NCBI GenBank assembly: GCA_010645155.1
Contig: CM021312.1
Location: 10,387,677 to 10,451,676, forward strand
Reading direction: 5' to 3'
DNA length: 64,000 bases
Origin: Tigriopus japonicus
Taxonomy: Eukaryota; Arthropoda; Copepoda; Harpacticoida; Harpacticidae
Part shown: piece after piece, positions 35,971 through 47,501 of the stretch
Numbering within the stretch: the first letter of the stretch is position 1
Layout of the letters: each line of letters begins with the position of its first letter
Translations under genes and position numbers: made by a program
Notes under the pieces: generated by a model
Told to the model about the DNA's origin: nothing
Databases searched by the model: none
Seen by the model: only the letters and a program-made list of their open reading frames with translations

Positions 35971-36738
35971 GCTACATCAAATTAGAGTGGATCAAATGAC
36001 CGACAATCAAAATAGAGCGGTTTTTTGATCGCGTATCAAATGAGCGCTGAAAATCAAAAGAGGGAAAAAAGAGAGCCAGTACAATTGATCGACAATGATA
36101 TTAGAGTAAATGTGATGCAAATGCTAAAAATATTTTAATGTCTTAGAGTGTAAGATAACGATAAACTTTCACTAGCACAATTTATTTATATGATTTTATC
36201 CTCTTAATGTCATCTTAACCCTTTTATTTACTTACCATCATTTGTCACATGTCTCGTCCACACACTCATTTATCTACCATTTTGGTGTTTGAGTTCTTCT
36301 TACAAATATTCAATTGGATTTTTCTCTTTAAAGCTAGCAATAGTTGTCCAGTAAGTCATTGTGCTCATCTTGAAGAAAATATCTTTTGCAGGAATAATTC
36401 TCCCCTGACTGCTAACTGCTGATTTACTGAATGCCCCACCTTCACTTCTTGAAACTGATTTTTTCTGTAAGAAATTGAATCATCATTTTTATCATTGTGT
36501 TAAAAACTAAACTAAATGGACAATTCTGTCCCGTAATCTGATCCAAAGTCCCATGTTTCATGGGCAGCGTCCTGAATTCGATTTTCAATAATGTTTAAGT
36601 CATTTCGTCCTACTTTAGTTCTAAACCTTTACGTTAGATGGCGTTACTACCGCAAACTGATGCGAGTTGGTTGATGACGCTGGCATCACCGCTAGAGGGC
36701 CATCGATTTGTGTCGAAAAAAAGTTTAGACAAAACAAC

Positions 36739-39410
36739 AAGAGCAACTTACCAGATCTAAAGATCAAAAAGACCTTTCACGACAACCATCGGAGGATGTT
36801 TTTTTATTGACGTTCACGATTCAAAACGTGGTGTGTACACACAAGAAAGAGACCCGGTCTATGTAGTAACTTCTTTCGCTTTTTATGCAAGTTTTATCAG
36901 TATTTGGTGTTTCCTTTTTGTTTCATTCTAGAGCCATTTATTCTAACTTCAAATGCTGTGTACTTGTAATGCACCAAAATTGCATTGGTTTGTCACAACG
37001 GTGTTTAAAAATCCACTAGTCTGAAACCTTCCCCAACTCCTTTTTTAAGGTCTGAAATTGGTCGCTCTGATTTGGTTGACGGTCCCACTTGCCTTCTCCT
37101 TTTTCCTTTTTTCTCCTTCCTCATATGTAGAGGGTGACTAATTTTGAAACTGAAGCTGACGTTTTAAACGTGTAATAACTTCAAAACGAGGCAAAAATCT
37201 TGATGTCCTTAAAATTTAAGACTGTTTTTTGAAACAATAAGTAACAATTTGCTGTTAACTGCTGCCAATTACAAATCACAGAGGATGTACCAGAGGCATT
37301 CAAACTTAGCAGAGTAAAGAGCGTATTTTCGGAATTTCTCTTTTTTACACCACAGGTCATGCCATAAATGCCGCTTGAGGTCGCTTTTTTCGATTGAATC
37401 GTGAACGTCGATAGGCAACCAACCTACAAACCCACTGTTCAATTGACCATGGGAATCCAGATTAAAGCCAAGATACAACTAGATTCAACACACAAGCTTA
37501 AGTGAAAAAATTAAGAATGAAAGCACCAAACACTGACACCGTTCCAAAACATTTCGAGAAAAAATGCCACAGCATCAGAAACTTCAATTCTTGGAAAGAT
37601 TCTTCACCCCTATATCAGAATGACCCGATGGAAGTGAACAAAATGATATGCCATGGACAGAATCAAGGCTCAATGTGACCTATCCTACGCCATATTGTTA
37701 ATGAATAAATCCCAGATCATTGGAGCTTTTTTGATGTTAAGCTTACAAATTTTCCTTTTCACATCAATCTTCTTTGGACCATAAAATGATTCATCTAATT
37801 TCAATAGGCTGATATGGCTTATGGCGTCCTTAAAGTCACCACTGCTAAGTGTTGTTGAAGCATCAAAAGTGATCTAATGTCCGCAAAATTGCTGCCTTGT
37901 CATTGGTTGAGCGGGCTCAATTCTAAACCAATCTCTGACTATGTTTAGATTAGTGACCTCATTGAATCGTTGGCTAATTATTAATGTGTTTTGAACTGGG
38001 AGTGCTGCCATATTTGTCTCTGCAGTTTATTGTTGTTAAAAAGGGCAGGTTGTATAGAACTTGTTGAATATACCTAGATAGGGACCAATTTGGCAACACT
38101 TGGTCACACTTGAAATCGCACAAGTTCGATTTGGAGTTCCATCAATAGTTATAAAAATGGATTTCGAGTTGGCAGTGCTGACAAGTTTTATGGCAGATAA
38201 GGTCTTTTGCCTGTTGAAAAGTTTAGTTGTGGTCAGCTTTTTGACCCTAAAAACAAAATGGCAAAACTCTGCTAAAATACAACTCAAAACACATAAGTCA
38301 TTACAATATCAATAAGTAAATGAATGTAGATTGAAGATGACATGTACAATCCAGATGGATACAAACAAATCGACTGATTTTTTATTATCCAGTTGCTGAT
38401 AAATCAAATAGTTCCAATGAGAGGTTGTGTGATACCAAATATCAAATATGAGACAAAATATAGATAATTATTTAAAAATCATGCACAATTTCCTGTTCTC
38501 GCAGTGTGCCTGCACTTGCAAAAAGACAAAATTCAGCATAACTCAAGCAGATGTGCCAAACTTGTCACATAATGTCCTATTTTTTTTTGGGGGGGGGGCG
38601 GATTTTTTAATACCGCTACAAGGAATGGGATTCCCTGTAAAGAGTATTGATGTATTTAATCCATAATTACATTGATAGAACAAGTCAATACAACATATTT
38701 AAAACTATTTCTTGATTGTGCTAAGTTTTCTCTCTTTGCCAGTGCATGCACAATGCGAGCTAGCTGTGACCTGATCCCTCTGCCAAAAAACGTATTTGTT
38801 GTCACTCCTTTTTTGTGAGGATGCCAAGAATTTGGATCAAATTATCGCTTTCAATCAGAGACTGCGGAACAATTATTTCATTCAAAAAGAGCTTGCTTTC
38901 TCTTGATATGCAAAGTTTATTATAGTTCATTTCAATTTATCTTCCCTCTGCGTGATATTGAATTGGGCTTGGCGCACCACATTCAGTTGAGAAATTTTTT
39001 GGGAAATGAAGACGGTGTGTGATGGAACCGTTTTCAAATATGTAACAAGACTCACACTTTCACGTATTCCAATCATTTTGAGGCATTTTTCATGATTCTG
39101 AGTCAAACTTGGGGCTTTGAGGATTCCCAATGCCTCTCTAGGTTGAGAGAATCTGCTTATTTTGACGATTTTGATATTTGCTGCAGATGCGTAAATGTTA
39201 TTAGTTTTGATCAAGAGTCCGTATTGTTCAGAGTTATCATGTCATTACTATTCATAACTTTCTAAATGGGTTTCAAAAATCCTTCTTTGGTTTTGCAATC
39301 TTTCTTGCTTTTTAAAACTAATTTCCAATTTTAGCTCCGCATCAGTTTCAAGTATCAAAGCGTCAAACTCAACAAAGGGTTTTTGGAACCCGTGTAGAAA
39401 TTTAAGAATA
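36739..39410. other. Intergenic interval with repeat scraps
   Basis: No gene is supported. 38480-38775 resembles the MITE at 49617-49898 (shared AAATGTGCCAAACTTG-like and AGTGCATGCACA stretches). A G-run of 10 follows a T-run at 38580-38600. The short inverted pair GACGTTCACGATTCAA near 36808 and 37400 is unexplained. Confidence 0.3.
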
Positions 39411-39418
39411 CTTATATG

Positions 39419-39971
39419 TAGAGACAGGAAGTTAAGACGAATATAACTGTCAAATTAGACAAAAAAAGACGAATAAAATTACCTGATTAGACGAATAAAG
39501 ACGAATAAACTTGCCCGATTAGACGAAAAAAGACAAAAAAAACCTGACAGATACGACAAAAAAGACATAAAAACCTAACAAATACGACAAAAAAGACGAA
39601 AAACCTGACAAGCACGACAAGCAGATTTGCTGACATTATTTCTTTGAATAGTCAGACAGCCTTTTCAATCCAATTTTCTTTCTTTGTGTCAGGAAACTCT
39701 ACAAGCTAAAATGTAAGTGTGGATCACATTTTGTTGCCCAAGTTTTAGCGTTGAACTTTTTAAAAGTGTCTATTTGATTCCAAATTTGAGAAAAAAACTT
39801 CAAATCTAAGAAAAATTCCAATTTTTGACTAATTAGACGAAAAAAGTTGAGCGAAATTGCCAAATTGGACGAAAAAAGACGAATAAAATCCAAATTAGAC
39901 GAATAGATTTGTCGCGACGAATAAGGGTAAAAAAGACGAATAAGTTCATTCGTCTTAAGTTCCTGTCCCTA
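39419..39971. mobile_element. hAT-type MITE, GACGAATAAA family
   Basis: Ends TAGAGACAGGAAGTTAAGAC and GTCTTAAGTTCCTGTCCCTA are inverted with few mismatches. Flanks CTTATATG (39411-39418) and CTTATGTG (39972-39979) are 7 of 8 identical. The interior is almost wholly built from AGACGAATAAA, ACGACAAAAA and similar units. Confidence 0.85.
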
Positions 39972-40831
39972 CTTATGTGACATGGCCACCTTGAAAAATA
40001 CCAAATATGGTGCGCCTCTTGTGGCCCATTTTAAAACATTATTCCTTTTTTTACCGATTTTTTCTACATATACACGTAATGGATTACATGTAAATGTTTA
40101 AATGAGTTTAGACATCCGGGGAGGATAAAGTCATTGCTGATAAAACCATTGGTCAGTTAATGAGTTTGAATTTGCCGCCCAATAAAGTCCTTGAACATAG
40201 GGAGATATCTAGTCCTGACATAAAAGAGTACGCGCATGTGCCATTTTGGTCCCAAGACGTCGGTTCCATTGTACTGTGGTTCTTGGGTTCGACCTGTTTG
40301 AGGCAACTTTACCTATGCACTATTTACTACCAAATTGACGCTCATGATCTCAGCTTACCTTTGAAAGTATAATGTTTGACCTTAATAGCCTTTGAAGGCC
40401 AAAGCTGGCCAAAACCGTGGGTGCCGGAAGATAACCTTCTCGTTCTCCTTAAACCTCGATGCGCGTTCAAGCCCAGTGCTGCTGTGAATTGACTCGGTAA
40501 TGTCAGCTCTTGATGAATCTCCACGCTGATTTGCATTGAGTTTCTTACTTTTTAGGAAAACTTAATCTAACTAGATACGAAATTGATTGGTGAATATTTA
40601 GAACGTCACTTGAAGCCATTAGAGCGTTTTCCTTGCGCACAATATTGCCTTGTCATGTGAAATGACTTTTTAGTTGAACAATTATCTGGCAGCCCTGGTG
40701 AAGTTGCGCATTCGTAGCAGTCGTCAAGCTGACAGTGCTACAGACTGTTATGCCTAACTTTGTAAAAAGTTTTGATATTTTGTAATCAAAATATATATGA
40801 CAGAAGCTACTAACAAGTAGACTATCGAGAG

Positions 40832-42471
40832 TTGGCACCGAAACATATGATTTGCGAACTATCCCAAAAAGAGAAAAGGACTAAGATGGCGGAACACCTT
40901 CCGTCCCCCCGTAGTGGGCCTCGCCTGCCGATGAATATGCCCAGGGTGTTGGATTTGGTCAAAGACATGGGAGTGGAGAAGGAAATGTCCCAACCCCGAA
41001 GAACTCAACTATAGATAGAAGTGGCAAGGAAATACAACGAACAATTGGAACCCAATGGACAAGATCACTATGATGCCATTAGCCTTAAAAAAGCGTGGAA
41101 TAATTTGAAGGTATAATCAAAGCCCGAATTAAAAAAGAAAATAATGTGAGTTAACATTTTCAAAGTCATGACTTTCTATCTGATTTCTATTCAGGCCCGC
41201 GTCCGTAAGAAGCGATCTCATTTTGTCAAAGAACTGAAAAAGACCGGGGTTGGCCCTGTTCCCAACGATCTGGACGCATTTTCCAAAGACGTCCTCGCTG
41301 AGATTGGTGACGCCAAGGAGTTTCAATCTCTGTTCGATTCCGAAAGTGCCTTCGATGAAGAGGTCAAAGCCAAGGAGCAAACGCCCTCGGAAGTCTCAAT
41401 CACACAATCTCAGTCTCAATCAACGGAGCCTACTCGCCATCAATTTCAACAGCACATTCAATGGCCTGAAGATTTCCCTGTCAAAGATGGACGAGTGACA
41501 CATGAGAAAGTGACAGCAGAAGAGTCAATTGGAGGAGAATATGTACTCGTGACTAATGAGCAAGAGTTTGAATGCCACGCCACGGAACGAGAAACATCCT
41601 TATGGACAACACCAGAACCGCTTTGGAACTCCACGCCAAGTAAGTTTGCGAAAAGCAATGATGCAAAATCCAAAATAATTCGCTCAACACGAAAAAACTG
41701 ACTAAACTCAGAACATTTTGACTTGTGTATAACCAAATAAGTACTAAAATCATTAATAAACGTTACAATATTTAGATCATGATTCAACCATCACATTCCG
41801 GCCATTGATGAACTCCCAAACAAGGATTTTGAATGACAACTCCGTGAATTCTGATGTGACCCTGCCGTCAACAAGGTATTGTCCATTGCGCACGCTTAGC
41901 GAAACTAAGTTACAACTTTGCACAATCCAAATGTATTATTTCATTTGAAGATCCCGCTCCAGAAGCCCTTCAGTTTCTCAAGAAATGGCTCATCAAAATG
42001 GTGAATCTACCAATCAACGATCACGCACTCGTGGTGGAAAACGAGCTCGGGCCCCTACGACACTAGCCGGTCAATATATTGAGACCCGATCAGAGATGGA
42101 GGCCAATTACAGGACGGAGGAGCACAAGGTATTTCATTAGAGGCCCAATGTTGATCAGAACAAAATATCCAAAGCGTGATTGCATTAGTGAGTGTTTAAC
42201 AATGATATCCTTGTTTCAGATGAGGAAAGAAATATTGCGATTGGAGACTGATGCAGCAAAATGTTACAAAAAAACCATGGAGGAAAAGGCCGCACACGTC
42301 AAGGCCTTAAACAAGTTAGAAATGCAAAAGGCCTTAGAGTTAGGCCATTTTGAAGTAGCTGTGGCTAAATACAGAGTGCGACGAGAGAAGGCCTCTGCCT
42401 TAAAGGCTGAGAGAGAGGTTGGAATTCGGAATTTAGATCCCAATATTTCTCTCGATTGTTCGGACTTGTAA
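40832..42471 (+). pseudogene. Harbinger Myb/SANT-like DNA-binding protein with a nonsense codon
   Basis: Exons 40832-41110, 41195-41639, 41776-41875, 41951-42128 and 42220-42471 join in phase. The first carries a Myb/SANT-type trihelix (VLDLVKDMGVEKE... IEVARKYNEQL... AISLKKAWNNLKARVRKK). In Harbinger elements this second protein binds the ends and carries the transposase to the nucleus. A TAG at 41012-41014 interrupts the helix region in frame, where a Trp (TGG) would fit the family. The basic stretch GGKRARAP and a C-terminal coiled coil (42220-42471) are intact. A downstream start or a different first exon could still give a product. It converges on the transposase gene. Confidence 0.7.
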
Positions 42472-42673
42472 TTTTCAGTTTGTTTTTGAGTTGGAGATGA
42501 TTTAATCATGAAGTTCCTCGTATTTGTTTGCCTCTTTTATGTGATTTTGTCAAATAAAATACATCCACTCGATAAAGATTATGATGCAGAAATGCTTTTC
42601 AAACGTTTAATGTACATATTTGCTAGAATTCAATGCGGGATGGGTATTTTTTATTTGACTGGCTCATATACAT

Positions 42674-43993
42674 TTAAAAGTAACGTTCAATGATAGCGTT
42701 GCGCAGTCTGAACTTTTCATTAATTTGCTGATTGCTTGATAACGCGTCTTGATGGAGATCCAGTCGAGCAAGCTGCTCATCTAATTCATAGTTTTTTTCG
42801 AACGATGCTAGGTAAGGGTCTTTGAGCTCAACGAGAATGTTGTGGATCACGATAGTAGACGAAATCAATGCTTGGATATTTGGTAAAGTTTTGCTCCTCA
42901 TGACATACAGCAGGACGGGAAACCTTTTTTTCAAGATTCCAAAGGCATGTTCCACTGCAATTCGACTTCTCTTATGCACTCGATTGAACTCCTTCATTTT
43001 TCGTTGTTGAGTGAGCTCTGCATTACCAATCGTCTGAATTCGAACTGGAGTGAGCATAACATCTTCTGCAGCGTATCCTTCATCTCCTAAAAGTGTCAAA
43101 GGTTCATTCTCATCAAAAGCAGCAACCATATTAGCACGCAGAGAAGATTCGCCGAAGATTCTGGCGTCATGAGTTGAGCCCGCATGGCGACAGGTGAAGT
43201 ATCGGAATTTGCTTTGATGATCAACCACACACATCATATTGATTGAGTAATATCCCTTCCGGTTGAAAAATTTTTCAGGGGTTGGGTATTGGGGTGAACA
43301 TCTTGGCTTCCTAATTGATAGTTTGATTCATGGGTTACTTATGAATAAAGTTAATGAAAATAAAGATAATACTTCTCACTCTATTTCGACATGTGTACCA
43401 TCTATAATGCCACACACAACGGGTGGGAAGCCAGTCTTTGAAGATATTTCATGTGCAATTTGGCGTTGCTCATTGCGTTTTGGAAATGTCACAAATTTTG
43501 CCTGCATTTTTGCAAATAGCAAGGCAATCTGAATGGAAGGAGAAACACTTTTGTTATTGTAAATACCGCAACCCACCAGGCCAAAATAAATCACCTCGTT
43601 AATGAATCGACAGGCTTTGGATTGGGATATTTGTAAATGAGCATTCCCCCAAATACAACGCTGGAAGCTTGCCGATCTCAGAAACCTCAAGAAACATGAC
43701 ATCTTTTGAGAGGCAGTAATCGAAATGCCACCATTATCTTGAAGAGGCTCAAGTTGACCCTCCGTTAAAAGTAACAAGTGTGAAAACGCAAACTTTGACA
43801 TTCCATGTTCTCTCATGAAGTCAATTTCTCGACAGGAATCGAGAGGATCTTGCCGATCTCGCAAGCGTTTTCGTGGAATTGTAGCACTGAACTCCCATTG
43901 GATATCTTCAAGGTCGGAAGCAAAATTTAAGAAGTTGAAAAATGCCAATTGCTGGGCGTGATCTTGCACAGTTTGCATCCTAAAATTGTTCAT
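42674..43993 (-). CDS. PIF/Harbinger transposase (HARBI1-like), intact
   Basis: Two exons, 43993-43380 and 43310-42674, are joined by a 69-bp GT-AG intron, giving 416 aa. The N-terminal half holds the helix-turn-helix region (ISITASQKMSCFLRFLRS). The DDE_4 nuclease has its first Asp in CGIIDGTHVEI, the second in AGSTHDARIF, and the Glu in AVEHAFGILKKRFP. FFNRKGYYSINMMCVVDHQ after the intron is the family signature. No stop or frameshift is seen, so this half of the element may be functional while its partner carries a nonsense codon. A possible poly(A) signal (TTTATT on plus) lies near 42650. I could not place the TIRs. Confidence 0.88.
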
Positions 43994-45908
43994 ATGGTGT
44001 TTGGCTTCTTTGTTTTTCAAATGCACTTTTATCGAGAGTACCAACCAGGAAATTAGGAATGAAGGAGCTGTGTTTACCAAGTAACTGAAAAGTTAAGTAA
44101 AAGAAATATTTTTTGTTCTGTGGTTGATGGGATGTGTTCAGTTGAAAAGAGTACATTTTAGTAAGTAGGACTTAGATAATGCTGCTGTTTTTTGGCCCTA
44201 AAGTTGCAATATTGATTTGGTAAAATTTGCATAGTGAGCATTGCCACAATGTTGCCATAATCTGGCCTGAAAATGTCATGGTGTTACAAAAAATCACAAA
44301 TGAGGCCAAATTTATGTTTCAAAACGTTTACAACACAGTTTTGCACTACAAACAATTAAACCACATAATAAAGCACAAAGAACCCAGCCAAATAATATGA
44401 GACAATAGAGCACTACCAGGTCCTCAAGAGGTTGCGAGAAGTCAAAATTACCCAATGTTTTCCACTTCAAAAGCTTTTCATTATTTGATTTTCTGGTGTT
44501 GAAATTAGTTCAATATTTTTATGATATTTTGTGGTTCATATTGGAAGATTTTTCCCAAAGATGTCACAGTTGTCAATTTAACACATTCCAGCAATTGTCT
44601 TGAAGAAATGTAACAAATTGCAAGTTTTTGTTTAAGATGTCGTGGCCTGGATAGTTTGAGGCGTAAAACCTGATCATTGTGTTCTTTGACCTCAATCTTT
44701 TTAAATCTGAGTCCTCTTAATGAAAACATTTGTGTAATTGACCAAGAAATCTTAAATTTGATCACCTTGGCATTCGGCTTTTGCATCTGTTTTCATGTGC
44801 AGGCAGGGGTTCTTGGAATTGACAACTCCCCCACTGACTATTTTTTGGAGTGTTTATGTATTTGCTCCATTGTTTGTCATTTGTCCAAAAAACTGCATAG
44901 CCTGAACTGCTGAAACGTCGAAAACGGTCAAAATCCGTATGTACCAAAATCACAATAGTTTTTTTATTGGACTTGGGTGCAATTTCTGCGGCATCTAAAT
45001 TTATCGATGGATATTGAGCCACCATATTGTCAAAAGGGTTGGAGACAGAGGAAATGGGAATTAGTTGGATTTTGAATAGAAAGGTTCTCTGATCACAGAT
45101 AAAAACACTTCAGACTTGGATTGGTTGATTAATAGAAATCTTGTGACATGCCAGCACACCCATTCTCTTTGGGACCCAGTTCTTAATAAACAATTTGGCA
45201 TTCATAAAAATGCCGTTGGGAAGATTCTTGGGGTCCAGCAAGAACATTGACAAGTGAGCGAGCATGGTCCTATTGCTATCTCTTTTTCCTTCAAGAAGCT
45301 CTTACACTTTCACATTCATCCCGTTTAGATAGAGCTGCAACTTGTGTCAAGGACCAAGTAGCATGTTTGACCTCTTCAACATTGGAGGAGGAGGAACAGG
45401 CTTTGATGGAGGGACATTTGAAGGGATATTTGCCCCTGGCTATTCATTAGCTGGGGACTTCGAAATTTGTTTTAAAAAACCTTTTTTTGACTTTGAGTCC
45501 ATCCACCTCATTCATCTAATCCAGTTTCAATTTGTTTTGGTCTATTTGAGAGACAAAGTCTTGGGTCTGAATCCCAAAATTGCTGTCACTAAAAAGACAG
45601 GACCACAAACACGCATGGCATGTTTGGTTGGGTTCTGGTTTTTATCCATTGATTGGACTAAATTGAATTGCCAGCAATTTTGAGTCTCCCTTAAAATTGT
45701 TGGACTTGATTGGGGTCTCAGATGGCTGGAGCTTGCCTTTGACAAGCCTATAGCCTAAACAACCCTTAGGGGCCATACACCTGAAGACTATTGTGACACA
45801 GGCACACCAAAACATGGATTACAGATCCAATTCATGAACCGTTGCCAAAAGACGCAGTCCGCTACAGTTTTTCTTCAAAACAAACTTCTTCTCAAAAATG
45901 CCCTCTTC
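43994..45908. other. Interval between Harbinger element and SDR copy 2
   Basis: The right end of the Harbinger element should lie in the first few hundred bases but no inverted end was found. Short ORFs on both strands near 44750-45750 lack known motifs and may be decayed repeat. Confidence 0.3.
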
Positions 45909-45950
45909 TTGCAAATCAATTGATGCTTCTTTTGAGACGTCCTTGCCTGC

Positions 45951-46021
45951 GTATACGTTAACCCCGATATGTCAGTGGTTCAACAAAAGTTCACTGTATA
46001 CTACCGGAATACTTTCCACTC
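45951..46021 (+). promoter_or_regulatory. Conserved SDR upstream module, type B (copy 2)
   Basis: Runs from GTATACGTTAACCCC to ACTTTCCACTC and contains GTCAGTGGTT, which includes an arthropod-like initiator TCAGT. It matches the second module of copy 3 (60814-60884). Conservation beside a repeatedly copied gene suggests promoter or leader function, which is inference. Confidence 0.45.
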
Positions 46022-46068
46022 TTATTAATTGGTCTCCTGCAACCGCAATTCTTTCAGTCTCTGCCAAA

Positions 46069-46815
46069 ATGTCTCCCAAAAACATTCTCATCACCGGTTG
46101 CAACCGTGGAATCGGCTTAGAATTCATCAAGCAATACCTCAACGGTCCTAATCCACCCACTAATCTCTTTGCCACTTGCCGCAATCCCGAAAAGGCTCCC
46201 GAGCTCACCGAGTTGGCCAAGGTTCATGCCAATCTTCATGTTCTGACTCTGGACGTGACCAATCACGCTTCTTTTCCGGATCTGGTCAAATCCGTCAGTC
46301 AAACCGTAAACCAAGATGGTTTGAATCTGGTTATTAACAATGCCGCCGTCTTACCCTCCGAGAAAGAAGGTGGAGTAACACCAGAGAAAATGAGAGAGGC
46401 CTTTGAGGTGAATACGATTGCTCCCTTGTTCTTGTCTAAGGCACTGTTGCCTTTGGTCAAAATGGCTGCTCAAAAGGAGGCCTCATTGCCCATGGGCATT
46501 GAGAGAGCGGCTATTGTTTTGATGTCCACGTCTTTGGCTTCTATTTCGGAGAATTCAGGTGGTGGAGTTACAGCTTATCGAGCGAGCAAAACCGCTCTGA
46601 ATCAAGTGATGAAGAATCTGTCCATTGAGTTGAAATCGGATGAGATCTTGGTGATGGCCTTACATCCTGGATGGGTGTTGACGGATTTGGGTGGACCGAA
46701 TGCCCTTATTACTACCGAGACCTCTGTGACGGACATGATCAAGACTTTGAGCGGTCTCAAGGAAAAAGACCATGCTTCATTTCTTCGATATAATGGTACC
46801 GGGATTGGATGGTAA
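46069..46815 (+). CDS. Short-chain dehydrogenase/reductase, sniffer/C-factor-like, copy 2
   Basis: A 248-aa classical SDR starting MSPKNILITGCNRGIG. The upstream frame stays open to 45898, but the ATG at 46069 is the one shared by all copies. The cofactor motif, VNT Asn and Ser-Tyr-Lys catalytic set are intact. Unlike its sisters, the NNAG motif reads NNAA at residues 90-93, a change in a motif that stabilises the central sheet. Its upstream homology to the other copies is short (from ~45909). MRPL20 follows ~690 bp downstream on the same strand. Confidence 0.92.
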   Translation: MSPKNILITGCNRGIGLEFIKQYLNGPNPPTNLFATCRNPEKAPELTELAKVHANLHVLTLDVTNHASFPDLVKSVSQTVNQDGLNLVINNAAVLPSEKEGGVTPEKMREAFEVNTIAPLFLSKALLPLVKMAAQKEASLPMGIERAAIVLMSTSLASISENSGGGVTAYRASKTALNQVMKNLSIELKSDEILVMALHPGWVLTDLGGPNALITTETSVTDMIKTLSGLKEKDHASFLRYNGTGIGW

Positions 46816-47017
46816 ATTGAAGATCCCCGTGGACCTGATACATCTTGATTGGATCGTGGTTTTATGAAGAATATTTTTTATAAAAATGAATACAATATAT
46901 TCTTTCGTAATTTGCCTTGTCTTTTTTTCTACAAAAATGCTTGGGGAATTTCTGAAATCCACAAATCTTTGGAATTTCTCATGACTGAAGCCTTTTTCTC
47001 GTGTGTTTTGAATCCAG

Positions 47018-47408
47018 TAGGGATGGGTTAGCCTATGAGAGTTGGCACCAAGACAAAATTGGTTCCATTAATTTCTACCAATTACAATTGGCAATTTCAG
47101 TTACCTATTTTTGAAGCTGTTCATTCCTAGATTATTTATTTTTTATTGGATACATCTTGCAACATAAATAAGTAAATGCATCAGAATGTTATTGCGGGTC
47201 CATCCAGGGAGTGTCAAAACACACCAAGTTTGGTATTTTTTTATTCATGATTCCATGTCAAATAAGGAACGTTTTTTCCAAACAGCAATATAATTTTTTA
47301 CTTGTCCTCAAATGGTCCACACCAAAACTTTGGTGTCGATACCGACACTAAAATGTGGCAATCCCTCGTTTCAGTATCGATACCGGCATTGGCTTTTGCC
47401 TACCCCTA
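47018..47408. mobile_element. Possible hAT-type MITE (TAGGGATGGG ... CCTACCCCTA)
   Basis: The ends are weak inverted repeats and the right part has palindromic TATCGATACCGG and TCGATACCGACA units. No 8-bp duplication is visible. It lies ~90 bp upstream of the MRPL20 start. Confidence 0.35.
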
Positions 47409-47501
47409 ATTTATAACATGCAAGCAGTAAACACATAAAGTGTGTGGATGTTCTTGTTTGTTTGTGAAGACTGAGAAGTATTGTTCCATTGTTTTGCCAT
47501 C

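Larger units (their letters stand above)
32663..36729. mobile_element. 4.07-kb Mutator-like element (MULE), non-autonomous
   Basis: Terminal inverted repeats of ~125 bp (32663-32787 and 36605-36729) begin TCTAAACTTT. They share GACACAAATCGATGGCCCTC, the outer ~100 bp being almost identical. A perfect 9-bp target duplication CAAAACAAC flanks it at 32654-32662 and 36730-36738. Long TIRs with a 9-bp duplication are the hallmark of Mutator/MULE elements. I find no MULE transposase inside. Instead the interior carries a LINE reverse-transcriptase scrap and part of another hAT MITE. Confidence 0.82.

Noticed and set aside
44677..45683. Several ORFs of 78-113 aa on both strands
   Set aside because: No motif, overlapping frames, no splice-consistent extension.
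45898..46068. Upstream extension of SDR copy 2 by 57 codons
   Set aside because: The matching region in copies 1 and 3 is not open in frame, and the shared ATG context is at 46069.
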